From contig DJEL01000022.1 of NCBI GenBank assembly GCA_002432425.1, forward strand, positions 62,001 through 126,000: 64,000 bases of DNA, given 5' to 3'. Shown piece after piece: positions 9,101 through 16,680 of this stretch (position 1 is its first letter; each line of letters starts with the position of its first letter). The translations under genes were made by a program, and so were the position numbers. The notes under the pieces are model-generated. The model was not told the DNA's origin and searched no databases. It saw only the letters and a list, made by a program, of their open reading frames with translations. Source of the DNA: Lachnospiraceae bacterium UBA5899. Its GTDB lineage: Bacteria > Bacillota > Clostridia > Lachnospirales > Lachnospiraceae.

Positions 9101-9607
9101 TCAGCAGGTTAGCAAGGCTTTGTATAACCGCTCCTTCGACGCGCCCGGCGTTTCATCCAGGGCATATGCAAATTCATCAATTAACAGCTTCTCAACCTGA
9201 TTTTTATAAACGGACTCCCTTTGTCCGAATTTTTTACCGTCTTCTTTTATCTTTTTCTCCTTCTGGCACAATTCCTTGAATAAAATAAGGTGGTCCGTCA
9301 CATCGTATTTGGTCAGCAGCTCATCATAATGAGCCGTCAACTGGGTCTGTTTTGCGGCGCAAAAGGGCTTTGTCTGCATACTTTCCAGTTCCGCCAGATA
9401 CTGATAGGCTTCCTGCCGGGAAATGACGTTTCTCATAGAGGCACTTGCACCGACGGGAACATAAAACCGGGAATTGTTCGTTGCGCATAAGGGGCGCAAT
9501 GTGTAATAATCTTTTTCTTTGTCCGAAGAAAAGCCGATTTTTCCGATTGCTTCCACTTCACATATTCCGAAATTTCTATACATGACATGTTCTCCAACCT
9601 GAAACAT
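9101..9607 (-). CDS. CarD-like/TRCF-interacting-domain transcription regulator
   Basis: A 168-residue protein with an N-terminal CarD/Mfd RNA-polymerase-interacting Tudor-like fold (MFQVGEHVMYRNFGICEVEA, residues 1-20) and a helical C-terminal half. Such proteins bind the RNA polymerase beta subunit and stabilise open promoter complexes. I chose ATG 9607 rather than an in-frame codon 14 residues earlier because GGAGG sits 8 nt before it and the domain starts exactly here. It has its own promoter. Small CarD proteins of this kind are common in Lachnospiraceae; the target genes are unknown. Confidence 0.85.
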   Translation of the reverse strand: MFQVGEHVMYRNFGICEVEAIGKIGFSSDKEKDYYTLRPLCATNNSRFYVPVGASASMRNVISRQEAYQYLAELESMQTKPFCAAKQTQLTAHYDELLTKYDVTDHLILFKELCQKEKKIKEDGKKFGQRESVYKNQVEKLLIDEFAYALDETPGASKERLYKALLTC

Positions 9608-9639
9608 TCCTTTAACCTCCACTTCTGAAATATATGTAT

Positions 9640-9669
9640 ATTTTATCATAATTCCGAGCAGATTTTCAA
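9640..9669 (-). promoter_or_regulatory. Promoter of the CarD-like gene
   Basis: TTGAAA (9664-9669) and TAAAAT (9640-9645) are separated by 18 bp on the minus strand, 32 bp before the chosen start codon. Confidence 0.55.
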
Positions 9670-9737
9670 AGGCACTTTTCTACAAACTTAGCCGCGCATA
9701 TAGTGGTAAAAATAACCACCATACACCTTGAAGAACC

Positions 9738-10214
9738 TTATTTTTCCTGAACTTCTTTTCCGGTGAGATATTCAATGTCTATCTCGAAAAGCTGTACCGC
9801 TTTTCCCGAGCGTGCAATTTCTTCCTCAATCAGTTGTTCATTGGGGTAGTATTTTTCTGCAAGCTGCTTCAACAGCGCCGTTGCTTCGGGACCTGCCTCA
9901 AGCAGGTGGCATCTGCCAAACACCACTACGCTCTGCATAAACGGTGCCCAGTCCTCTTCTTTCACGGTTTCATTTCCATAAACGGTAAAGCACACCTTGT
10001 CGCTGGCTTTCAGGGAGTCGATTTTGTGTCCTGCGCGTGCTCCGTGAAAAAATATTTTCCCGGCCTCTTTGTCATAAATATAGTTAATCGGAACCGCATA
10101 CGGATAACCGTCGTCCCCGTTTACGGCAAGAACACCGCGCCGGGCGGACTCCAAAAGCGCTTTTGCCGCCTCTGTATCGATTTCTTTTGCTTTCCTTCTG
10201 ATTGTTCTGAACAT
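9738..10214 (-). CDS. Pyridoxamine 5'-phosphate oxidase-fold flavoprotein (NimA-like)
   Basis: A 158-residue split-barrel FMN-binding protein: residues 20-40 (RRGVLAVNGDDGYPYAVPIN) and FHGARAGHKIDSLKAS near 62-77 are the family signatures. Relatives include nitroimidazole-reductase-like NimA proteins and heme or F420/FMN oxidoreductases; the substrate cannot be told. ATG 10214 is chosen because AAAGGAG precedes it; a codon 29 residues earlier would add an unrelated Lys-rich tail. Confidence 0.8.
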   Translation of the reverse strand: MFRTIRRKAKEIDTEAAKALLESARRGVLAVNGDDGYPYAVPINYIYDKEAGKIFFHGARAGHKIDSLKASDKVCFTVYGNETVKEEDWAPFMQSVVVFGRCHLLEAGPEATALLKQLAEKYYPNEQLIEEEIARSGKAVQLFEIDIEYLTGKEVQEK

Positions 10215-10301
10215 TTTTTTCTCCTTTATTTCCGTACAAAGTCTGTTTGCAAAGGATTTTTGCAGCTTTGAACATTTTTCCTTAACAAAAAAACTGTGCA
10301 A

Positions 10302-10814
10302 TTACAATCTTTTAATTGAAAGTATATGATATTCCCATGCAGGTTCCACTGGCACTTTCTTTTTGTGTACCTCGCAATCAGATGTTCTCCAATTTTCCGG
10401 AACATATTGATTAAACTTTTTATTCCATATCTTTTCTATTTCTTTAGTTTTGCCTTGATTTTTATTCACAAGTTTAAGAAAAATTATAAATTTTATTCCT
10501 TTATATCCCTGCGATTTTTGTATGGATATATCCTCATTTGCCGTTTTCCATGTAATATACTTTTTATATTCGTCACTTACATCTTGCGGATATATGGGTT
10601 TTGTTTTTCTTGGAAAAAGTTCTATCGTTATATTTGAAAAATCCCATTTGTTAAATTTATTTTTATATCCAGAAGTTTTAATTACATCAATCCACATTCC
10701 GGCTGTATTAATGGATTTAACAATATCCCTTACAATAAAAACAGCTGCCGAGTCTCCGTTATTAACATAGCTGATATATTCAGCATCATACTTTATCTTA
10801 TTTTGATTATTCAA
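10302..10814 (-). CDS. Hypothetical protein, AT-rich gene
   Basis: About 170 residues, Lys/Asn/Ile-rich, no membrane segment or known motif that I can see. Base composition is clearly more AT-rich than its neighbours, which suggests recent acquisition. The start is set at TTG 10814 because AAGGAGG lies 5 nt before it; ATG 10832 and an earlier codon lack a ribosome site. It stands alone between the flavoprotein gene and a terminator. Function unknown. Confidence 0.5.
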   Translation of the reverse strand: MNNQNKIKYDAEYISYVNNGDSAAVFIVRDIVKSINTAGMWIDVIKTSGYKNKFNKWDFSNITIELFPRKTKPIYPQDVSDEYKKYITWKTANEDISIQKSQGYKGIKFIIFLKLVNKNQGKTKEIEKIWNKKFNQYVPENWRTSDCEVHKKKVPVEPAWEYHILSIKRL

Positions 10815-10896
10815 AGCATCCTCCTTACCAATCATACAGAAACATAATATCCATATAACTTCCAATTTTTCATTCTTTCTATTGCTTATAGAATAG

Positions 10897-10949
10897 CATA
10901 AAAATCCGCAAACGGTCTTAACAAAATTTTAAGTCCGTTTACGGATTTT
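10897..10949 (-). terminator. Terminator of the TetR/hydrolase operon
   Basis: A long imperfect palindrome (AAAATCCGCAAACGG at 10901-10915 against CCGTTTACGGATTTT at 10935-10949), followed by T-rich sequence on the minus strand, 18 bp behind the hydrolase stop. Confidence 0.75.
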
Positions 10950-10966
10950 AACAAGTCAATATAAGG

Positions 10967-11884
10967 TTACTCCGCCATCCATTTCTTAATAATTCTTGTT
11001 ACGTTTCTTTCGATGTCAATACGGGTTTCCTTGCATTCGCGGGGATATTTTCTGCCGGCAGCAAACACGCGGGTCATCAGGTCGCCGCCTATCGGCAGCA
11101 TGGTTTTTACCATGCCTTCCGGGAATACAAAATGGGTGCCGTGCTTGTAAACAAAAGCCTCCACCTTGCATTCGTGAGGATGGATTTTCAGTCTTTCTTC
11201 CATACGTCTGACATATTTTGCGGCTTCCCACAAAACATCATCCTCTGCAGCCACTAAAATAAGGGTGCCTTTTATATTTTCAACCTTGATAAGCTCTTCT
11301 TCCTGAACAGGATGTTTCTTCTCGGACTCCCGGAACATATTAACGGATGCCACAATGTCCTTTCCTTCCTTGCTTTCCTCCTGCATTTTTCTGCCGTATT
11401 CAGGATGTCTGTACGCATAGGGCAGGTAAGGAAGGGGCTTTCCGTGATAAGAAACCGAAGACTCTCCTTCGCCGGGCCATTCCGTAACGCCGTCTCTCTT
11501 TCCCTGATAAAATCCTTCCATGACAAAGTCAGCCGGGGTAAGAGCAAGTGTAAGGGTAATATCGGGAATATAAGAAGCCGCAATAAGGGAAAGCATTCCC
11601 GTGGTGGAAGCGCCGGAAATGGCGATTTTTTCATTTCCTTTTTCTTTTAAGAATTTAACAGCTTCTTCCAGTCTTTCAAGAGGGTAATTGTGATGACCAT
11701 AATCTTTTTTGTCTGGGCTCATAGTAAGCACGTTAATATGAAAGGTTTTCTGAAGCCACTTCACAGCCGATTTTGCCATGAAATCCTCGGTATCATCGCC
11801 GTACATGCCGATGATGGCAGCCTTTGCACCTTCTACCGGCCAGTAGCAGCCGTAAAATCTCTCTGTTTCTCTTATTTTTTCCAT
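10967..11884 (-). CDS. Alpha/beta hydrolase of the acyl-CoA thioesterase/BAAT C-terminal type
   Basis: A 305-residue alpha/beta hydrolase. The nucleophile elbow is GASTTG (Ser93), an acidic cluster AEDD lies near residue 212, and a catalytic His is in KHGTHF near 252, matching the BAAT_C/acyl-CoA thioester hydrolase group. The protein has no signal peptide. Its start follows AGGAGG and is 19 bp behind the TetR gene stop, so the two form an operon. It may hydrolyse an ester or thioester that is sensed by the regulator; the substrate is not known. Confidence 0.8.
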   Translation of the reverse strand: MEKIRETERFYGCYWPVEGAKAAIIGMYGDDTEDFMAKSAVKWLQKTFHINVLTMSPDKKDYGHHNYPLERLEEAVKFLKEKGNEKIAISGASTTGMLSLIAASYIPDITLTLALTPADFVMEGFYQGKRDGVTEWPGEGESSVSYHGKPLPYLPYAYRHPEYGRKMQEESKEGKDIVASVNMFRESEKKHPVQEEELIKVENIKGTLILVAAEDDVLWEAAKYVRRMEERLKIHPHECKVEAFVYKHGTHFVFPEGMVKTMLPIGGDLMTRVFAAGRKYPRECKETRIDIERNVTRIIKKWMAE

Positions 11885-11903
11885 TGCTTTTCCTCCTCTT
11901 TTT

Positions 11904-12497
11904 TCAGTCTGTCCGACCGAAAATCTCGTATATAATACTATCTCTCATACGTTCCATGGTTTCCTCGTAACCGGCTTTGTGCAGCATTTCCCTGCCTTCC
12001 GCTGCGAGAACATAAATTTTAATCAGATTGGTAACCACCGCAATATTCACATCCTGCCGGACCCCTTCCACATATTGGAAAAACTGGTTGGCGATAACCG
12101 TTTCTTTAGAAAGATTGGGGCTTACCTGCTCGGGAACCATTTTCAAAAGCCTCTCCTCATCTTCCGGCGTAAGGCTCGGAAACACCGTGTATTTTTCGTC
12201 AATCATAAATTTCAGATACGTTCTTACCTCCGCGGGGCCCGCTTTTTCCTTTCCGTTCAATGCTTCTTTGATAAACTGGGGAATAAGCCTGCGCCGGTAC
12301 TCCATGACCTCACATACATAGGCTTCCTTGGATGGGAAAAAATTGTAGAAGGTGCTCACGCCGATGCCTGCTGCCTCCGTGATTTTAGCAACTGACATAT
12401 GTGTCATTCCGTATTCCTTTAATAAATCAAAACCTGCTTCCAGCATTTTTTCCCGGTATCCTGCCCGTTCTTCCTCTGAAAATACCCTCTTTGCCAT
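11904..12497 (-). CDS. TetR/AcrR-family transcriptional regulator
   Basis: A 197-residue regulator with an N-terminal TetR helix-turn-helix (about residues 20-60, containing ITEAAGIGVSTFYNFFPSKE) and a helical ligand-binding half. ATG 12497 has GGAGG 5 nt upstream. It is transcribed from a TTGACA-N17-TAATAT promoter whose spacer carries an inverted repeat, and a second copy of that repeat lies at the promoter of the divergent membrane-protein gene. This layout indicates autorepression and joint control of both directions. Confidence 0.9.
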   Translation of the reverse strand: MAKRVFSEEERAGYREKMLEAGFDLLKEYGMTHMSVAKITEAAGIGVSTFYNFFPSKEAYVCEVMEYRRRLIPQFIKEALNGKEKAGPAEVRTYLKFMIDEKYTVFPSLTPEDEERLLKMVPEQVSPNLSKETVIANQFFQYVEGVRQDVNIAVVTNLIKIYVLAAEGREMLHKAGYEETMERMRDSIIYEIFGRTD

Positions 12498-12581
12498 TTC
12501 GTCCTCCATGCCTTTCCGTCACCTGTGAACAAGAAATGCACTTTTGTTTATACGAATGTTTTTTCTGTTTCATTCGCATAC

Positions 12582-12610
12582 ATATTAGCCTATGCTAACT
12601 CACATGTCAA
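12582..12610 (-). promoter_or_regulatory. tetR promoter with operator 1 in its spacer
   Basis: TTGACA (12605-12610), 17-bp spacer, TAATAT (12582-12587) on the minus strand. The inverted repeat TTAGC-N4-GCTAA (12585-12599) overlaps the -10 box and spacer, an ideal place for repressor binding. Two larger imperfect inverted repeats built on CGAATG/CATTCG flank the promoter (about 12553-12578 and 12620-12647). Confidence 0.75.
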
Positions 12611-12655
12611 GACATTTTGCGAATGTTTTTCAAATTTTATTCGTATGAAATGCAG

Positions 12656-12706
12656 TTGCTTTCTTTGCGTAATGTGTTACACTGTTATTAGTTAGTTTGT
12701 GCTAAC
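12656..12706 (+). promoter_or_regulatory. Divergent promoter with operator 2
   Basis: TTGCTT (12656-12661) and an extended -10 TGTTACACT (TACACT at 12678-12683) are 16 bp apart. Directly downstream, at 12691-12706, GTTAGTTTGTGCTAAC repeats operator 1 almost exactly (TTAGY-N4-GCTAAC). The remaining sequence up to the gene at 12822 shows nothing further. Confidence 0.6.
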
Positions 12707-12821
12707 CGCATAAGCACCTTTAACTTGTGTCATGAAATACTGCATGGAAATAGAGACATTAAAAAAAGTTAATGTGTAAATAAGCATCATGAACAGTTAC
12801 AGAAAGGGATGGGGTTTGTTA

Positions 12822-13574
12822 ATGAAATCAGAAACAAATAAGGAAAATTTTGCTTTTAACCGTATCGGTATCGACGATACCTTAGACTGGGCAAGAATTC
12901 AGAAATTGCTTAAGATTGGGGTGTTTGCATCCATTCTCGCCATGATTGGCGATTTGATGCTGGGATGGGGTGTCCAGAATGAGACGCTGCCCGGTTTTTT
13001 CCGGATGTTTTCCGCTTATACCGGTACTTCCGATAAACAACTGTTTGCCGTTGCCCTGTTAGGACTTTTCGGCATGACCCTGGAGGGACTTTCCTTTTTC
13101 GGCATTTACCGCCTAATTGCGCCAAAGTCCCCGAGATATGCGCATCATTACCGCTCCGGTATCATCGGCTACCTTCTGTTCGGGCCCTGCGGATTTCATG
13201 TTACCGTCTGCGGCATCGTATTTCTGTATAAACATCTGCTGGCTGCCGGTGTGGCGCAGCCGGAAGAGCTCCTTTCCACATACATGCACTACTTCTTTTT
13301 ACCGGCATTTATCCTGTTCTGGATTTTCTTCTTTGTTTTGGAAGGAGCCCACATTATAGCGTTTGCCAAGGGAAAAACGCCGCTTCCGAAATGGAGCTTT
13401 ATTTTTTCCATGCCCTTCGGACTCCTTCTCGCAAAATGCGTCAATGTCTTCGGCAATCATCCCATAGTCAACGCCATCGACTGCGCCTGGATACATATTG
13501 CCTGCTTGTGGACATTCGGCGGATTACTCATCGTCACTCTTACGACGGTCAAAAAGCTTGGGAGCAATTCCTAA
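12822..13574 (+). CDS. Multi-pass membrane protein (possibly DUF6796-like)
   Basis: A 250-residue membrane protein with about seven hydrophobic segments; conserved-looking polar residues occur inside the membrane (IGDLMLGWG, LEGLSFFGIYRL, HYRSGIIGYLLFG). I associate this pattern with the DUF6796 group, with low certainty. ATG 12822 follows a G-rich site (GGGATGGGG) whereas the ATG 11 codons earlier has none. It is divergent from the TetR operon and has its own copy of the operator. Its 3' end overlaps the convergent gene by 51 bp. Confidence 0.65.
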   Translation: MKSETNKENFAFNRIGIDDTLDWARIQKLLKIGVFASILAMIGDLMLGWGVQNETLPGFFRMFSAYTGTSDKQLFAVALLGLFGMTLEGLSFFGIYRLIAPKSPRYAHHYRSGIIGYLLFGPCGFHVTVCGIVFLYKHLLAAGVAQPEELLSTYMHYFFLPAFILFWIFFFVLEGAHIIAFAKGKTPLPKWSFIFSMPFGLLLAKCVNVFGNHPIVNAIDCAWIHIACLWTFGGLLIVTLTTVKKLGSNS

Positions 13575-14204
13575 TTTAACTGTTAAAACATGCAAAAGAA
13601 CCCACAAAACGGCGGTAACGAGAATGCCTGTAAAAGGCTGTATAAGTTCCGTCATTTTTTCGCGGGTGCCCTCGGAATACTTTCTTCCTTCCGTCACATC
13701 CGAACGCAAATCCACGTAAAAATCCGTTCTGTCCAAATCGTAATCTTCCTGCAGCTCCTCTAAAATATCCGGCTCCGCCGTTAAATCGTAATTCTGCACC
13801 TTACCGATATTCAAAAGATAGGCGCCGTCGTCGTTCTCTTTCAGATATTCATTCTGAAGACGAACCGCCACGCGCTCTCCCGACATCAGCTCCACGTTGT
13901 ATATTTCGCTGGGGTCCTCGTCCCTCCAGTAAGCGCTGCCGTCAAATTTATATTCGTCCCTGTCCTTTACCACAATGGAAAAGGTGTCGTTGCTTAAAAT
14001 ATCGCTGATGCTGTTTGCCCGGGCGGTGCTTTCGGAAGCCTTTAGTCCCACGTCTTCCACATGCTCCGCAGCCACTTTGTCATAATAATTGTCCACTAAA
14101 GACGGTACGGCTTTTGCCGCCAGTATTCCCACGCCCGCCGCAATCAGGAATTCAATCGCCAGGTCGGTATGCGCCATAAATAATTTGGTAAATCCCATTG
14201 TCAT
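13524..14204 (-). CDS. Membrane-anchored protein of unknown function
   Basis: A 226-residue protein with a hydrophobic segment near residues 14-34 and another near 193-212, and an acidic, Tyr-rich middle part (residues 55-180) that would lie on one side of the membrane. I do not recognise the family. ATG 14204 has AGGAG 5 nt upstream and a strong promoter. The last 17 codons overlap the opposite membrane-protein gene. Confidence 0.55.
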   Translation of the reverse strand: MTMGFTKLFMAHTDLAIEFLIAAGVGILAAKAVPSLVDNYYDKVAAEHVEDVGLKASESTARANSISDILSNDTFSIVVKDRDEYKFDGSAYWRDEDPSEIYNVELMSGERVAVRLQNEYLKENDDGAYLLNIGKVQNYDLTAEPDILEELQEDYDLDRTDFYVDLRSDVTEGRKYSEGTREKMTELIQPFTGILVTAVLWVLLHVLTVKLGIAPKLFDRRKSDDE

Positions 14205-14238
14205 GGTCTCCTCTCATAAGTAACTCGTTCCTTTTATG

Positions 14239-14267
14239 ACTATAGGGATTTCCCATTTTCCTGTCAA
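14239..14267 (-). promoter_or_regulatory. Promoter of the 13524-14204 gene
   Basis: TTGACA (14262-14267), 17-bp spacer, TATAGT (14239-14244) on the minus strand, 35 bp before the start codon. Confidence 0.75.
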
Positions 14268-14301
14268 TCCAACATTATTGCGGCGCCGCTCGAATGAATG
14301 A

Positions 14302-15144
14302 TTATGGTTTTTTATATAAATTCCGAACCGACTCCATGACTACATGCCATGTAATATCAGCAGCATAAGAATAATTTTTTTGATATGTTTTCCATAATTT
14401 TTCCATAACCGGACTGGATTCAATTTCATTAAATATTTCTCTTATATCCCCGGATTCTATCTGCTCCAATGTCCCCCGTTTTTCGGCTGTAGCCACAAGT
14501 GCATCCCATAATACTTCCTTTTGAAGTTGTTCTCCGTGCAGCTTTTGTAAGATATAAATATCATAAAAATCTCTCATTCGTGTATTCGTAACATTTCGGC
14601 TAATAACAGTTTCCAGTTTTTCAGCCAATACCGTTTCCAGATTATACGCCCATACCTCAATCATGCGATTTTCAAGCATAAGATTAAAATTGTACTTAAT
14701 TTCTCTCGGTGTAATTATATCCCCTGTAGAAATGTCTATTTTTAATGGCGTAATTACACCGTCAAATTCGGTTTCCATATTGACACGGACGCCAGGGTAA
14801 TCTGCTTCTTCCATAATTTCCGATATCCGTTTGATACGAAATGAAACGCCATCATCAAGGGGAATTTCTATAATTCTTGATATGACAGTCTCTATATCCG
14901 TAACACTAACATGGGTACCTTTTATGGTAGCATCCAAATCCATGGTAGCTCTGGCATCCAGACCAACCATTGCTGCCACCAGCATTCCACCCTTTAATAT
15001 AAACCGGTCCTTATATTCAGACAAAGAAATTCGTTCCAGGAAACGTTCCATCATGTAATTTCGCATCAAAATTTGCGCATCCGCAGATTTTTTCTTTGAC
15101 AGATTCCGAATTAAATCTTTTAACTGCCTTGCTGTTGTTATCAT
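14302..15144 (-). CDS. AbiEii-type nucleotidyltransferase toxin
   Basis: A 280-residue member of the AbiEii/AbiGii toxin family (type IV toxin-antitoxin, phage abortive infection). The N-terminal nucleotidyltransferase core shows FILKGGMLVAAM (residues 48-59), the metal-binding DLD (about 69-71) and LKIDIS (near 135); a helical half containing AEKLETVISR follows. Relatives transfer nucleotides, in some cases to tRNA. Its ATG overlaps the antitoxin stop by one base (TAATG), the usual coupling for this pair. Confidence 0.9.
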   Translation of the reverse strand: MITTARQLKDLIRNLSKKKSADAQILMRNYMMERFLERISLSEYKDRFILKGGMLVAAMVGLDARATMDLDATIKGTHVSVTDIETVISRIIEIPLDDGVSFRIKRISEIMEEADYPGVRVNMETEFDGVITPLKIDISTGDIITPREIKYNFNLMLENRMIEVWAYNLETVLAEKLETVISRNVTNTRMRDFYDIYILQKLHGEQLQKEVLWDALVATAEKRGTLEQIESGDIREIFNEIESSPVMEKLWKTYQKNYSYAADITWHVVMESVRNLYKKP

Positions 15145-15737
15145 TAAAGCAACACCTCCAAATATGGTCTAAGTATGTTTTCAACATGAAATATAGACGC
15201 ATATTTCATAAGTACCCGCAAGTTTTTATCCTTACGTCCGGCATATTGTTTTAATGCATCTTGAAAAATCTGTATGTCTATATTTTTTCTGCTGCGAAGC
15301 AAATCACAAATCGTCCGCTCCATATCATAAACCGGAACTGTATGTCCGAATGATGTCTGCATAGTTGTAATTCCTATTTCATGTAATTCTCTTTTTACTG
15401 TATATACTTGAAATCCATCTTCCTGCAGGCGGCTTGGATTATATCCGGTTCTTACCGTTATTGTGTATTTTAAAGGCTCTCTGTCTGTTAAATCATGAAA
15501 AAACAGTGCGGTTTCATGAGAAAATACAGCCTGACTGCAACGTAAATGTAAAATGTACATAGCATCCGTCCACGCATCCGGAGATACATACACACCATGC
15601 GCAGCTTGCTCTAATCCTCGTTGCTTCACATATGCATAAAACACAGATTTACTGATTCCACTATTTATAACCTGAGAAGTCTGAATGGTTCCCCTACATT
15701 CATTCAACAATAAATCTAATTTTTCAAACTGAGTCAT
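15144..15737 (-). CDS. AbiEi-type antitoxin/transcriptional repressor
   Basis: A 197-residue protein with an N-terminal winged-helix domain (residues 1-50, containing TSQVINSGISKSVFYAYVKQ) and the AbiEi antitoxin domain (HLRCSQAVFSHETALFFHDL, then DMERTICDLLRSR). AbiEi proteins neutralise the cognate toxin and repress their own operon by binding inverted repeats at the promoter. Such a repeat is present immediately upstream (15748-15785). The gene comes first and is translationally coupled to the toxin gene. Confidence 0.9.
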   Translation of the reverse strand: MTQFEKLDLLLNECRGTIQTSQVINSGISKSVFYAYVKQRGLEQAAHGVYVSPDAWTDAMYILHLRCSQAVFSHETALFFHDLTDREPLKYTITVRTGYNPSRLQEDGFQVYTVKRELHEIGITTMQTSFGHTVPVYDMERTICDLLRSRKNIDIQIFQDALKQYAGRKDKNLRVLMKYASIFHVENILRPYLEVLL

Positions 15738-15747
15738 ATAAATACTC

Positions 15748-15785
15748 CTTTCGTGCTAATATAATAATTCATATTAGCACGAAAG
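15748..15785 (-). promoter_or_regulatory. Palindromic operator/promoter of the abiE operon
   Basis: Perfect 14-bp arms (CTTTCGTGCTAATA at 15748-15761, complement at 15772-15785) around a 10-bp AT loop. On the minus strand TTTACT lies 17 bp before TATTAT, which falls in the loop, and the downstream arm includes most of the AAAGGAG ribosome site. A repressor bound here would block the promoter, and in RNA the hairpin would hide the ribosome site. Confidence 0.75.
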
Positions 15786-15828
15786 TAAATATAAAATGCA
15801 CAAATAAAAAATTATGTCATGAATGTAT

Positions 15829-16677
15829 TCAAGCCTGCTTAAAGCTTCCGCTGTCCACCTCAACCGGAATGCTGATTTCCGTCACAAATTTCCGGGTGTC
15901 GTTGGTGATGCCGTAGTCAATCAGGGTGATTTCCCTGGAAAATCCGGTGATTGTCATGTTGTGCTCGGCAATGTATGCTAAAAGTTTGCGGTACTGGGCA
16001 GCGGCTTCCGTATGGATGCCGCGGAAGCGGATGCGGACGCACAATGTTTCCGGCAGCAAAATCGTCTTTCCCGTGTAATGGTCCTCCCTGTCCAGAGACA
16101 GAAAAAGCTCGTCATACTGTCCGATTTTACCTTCCTGCAGGTGGGCAGCCGAAATACCCACACCCACTTTTCCTAAAAAGATGACCGCCTCCGCTTCCGA
16201 AATATCCAGCTTGCGGATGGGCGCCTCCATATCCAGAAAGCCTTCTATTTTAAGGGAGTCTTCCACCCAGACCATCCGGCACTCCGGGAGCGTGACAAGG
16301 GAAATGACGGAAAGCTCTGCCGTCTGCGCATCCTTAAGACATTTCAGACGGTTGTCAATTTTTCTCTCAATACGCTCCAGCTCCCGCTGTTTTTCCAGAA
16401 CGGCTTTCTTCTGTTTCTGCAACTTTTCCTCAATGCGGTCCACATCCCTGTTTTTCAGAAAATCCGCTATCTCGGAAAGCGGCATGTCCAGCGCCCGCAG
16501 ATAGCGGATGGTATTGAGTATCTCAAACTGCTCCACACTGTAGTACCGATAGCCCGAAGAAGGGTCCGTATATTCCGGCGTGAGAAGTCCCACATTTTCA
16601 TAATGACGCAGGCTGCTTACACTGATATGGAACAGGCGCGCCACATCCCCTATGGAAAACAGCTTTTTTTCACTCAT
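15829..16677 (-). CDS. MerR-family multidrug-type transcriptional activator
   Basis: A 282-residue BmrR-like regulator: MerR winged helix at residues 5-75 (FSIGDVARLFHISVSSLRHY), a long coiled coil (about 76-115) and a C-terminal GyrI-like ligand-binding domain. It follows the MATE efflux gene with a 3-bp gap, so drug efflux and sensing are on one transcript. The promoter of this operon has the 19-bp spacer and palindrome typical of MerR activation, so the protein probably activates its own operon when it binds a toxic compound. Confidence 0.9.
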   Translation of the reverse strand: MSEKKLFSIGDVARLFHISVSSLRHYENVGLLTPEYTDPSSGYRYYSVEQFEILNTIRYLRALDMPLSEIADFLKNRDVDRIEEKLQKQKKAVLEKQRELERIERKIDNRLKCLKDAQTAELSVISLVTLPECRMVWVEDSLKIEGFLDMEAPIRKLDISEAEAVIFLGKVGVGISAAHLQEGKIGQYDELFLSLDREDHYTGKTILLPETLCVRIRFRGIHTEAAAQYRKLLAYIAEHNMTITGFSREITLIDYGITNDTRKFVTEISIPVEVDSGSFKQA

Positions 16678-16680
16678 ACA

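Noticed and set aside
10302..10865. Prophage or insertion-sequence remnant around the AT-rich hypothetical gene
   Set aside because: No integrase, transposase, terminal repeat or attachment duplication is visible; only the base composition is unusual.
14280..14289. GC palindrome GCGGCGCCGC as a terminator
   Set aside because: Ten bp without loop or T run; it can form at most a tiny hairpin and has no positional logic.
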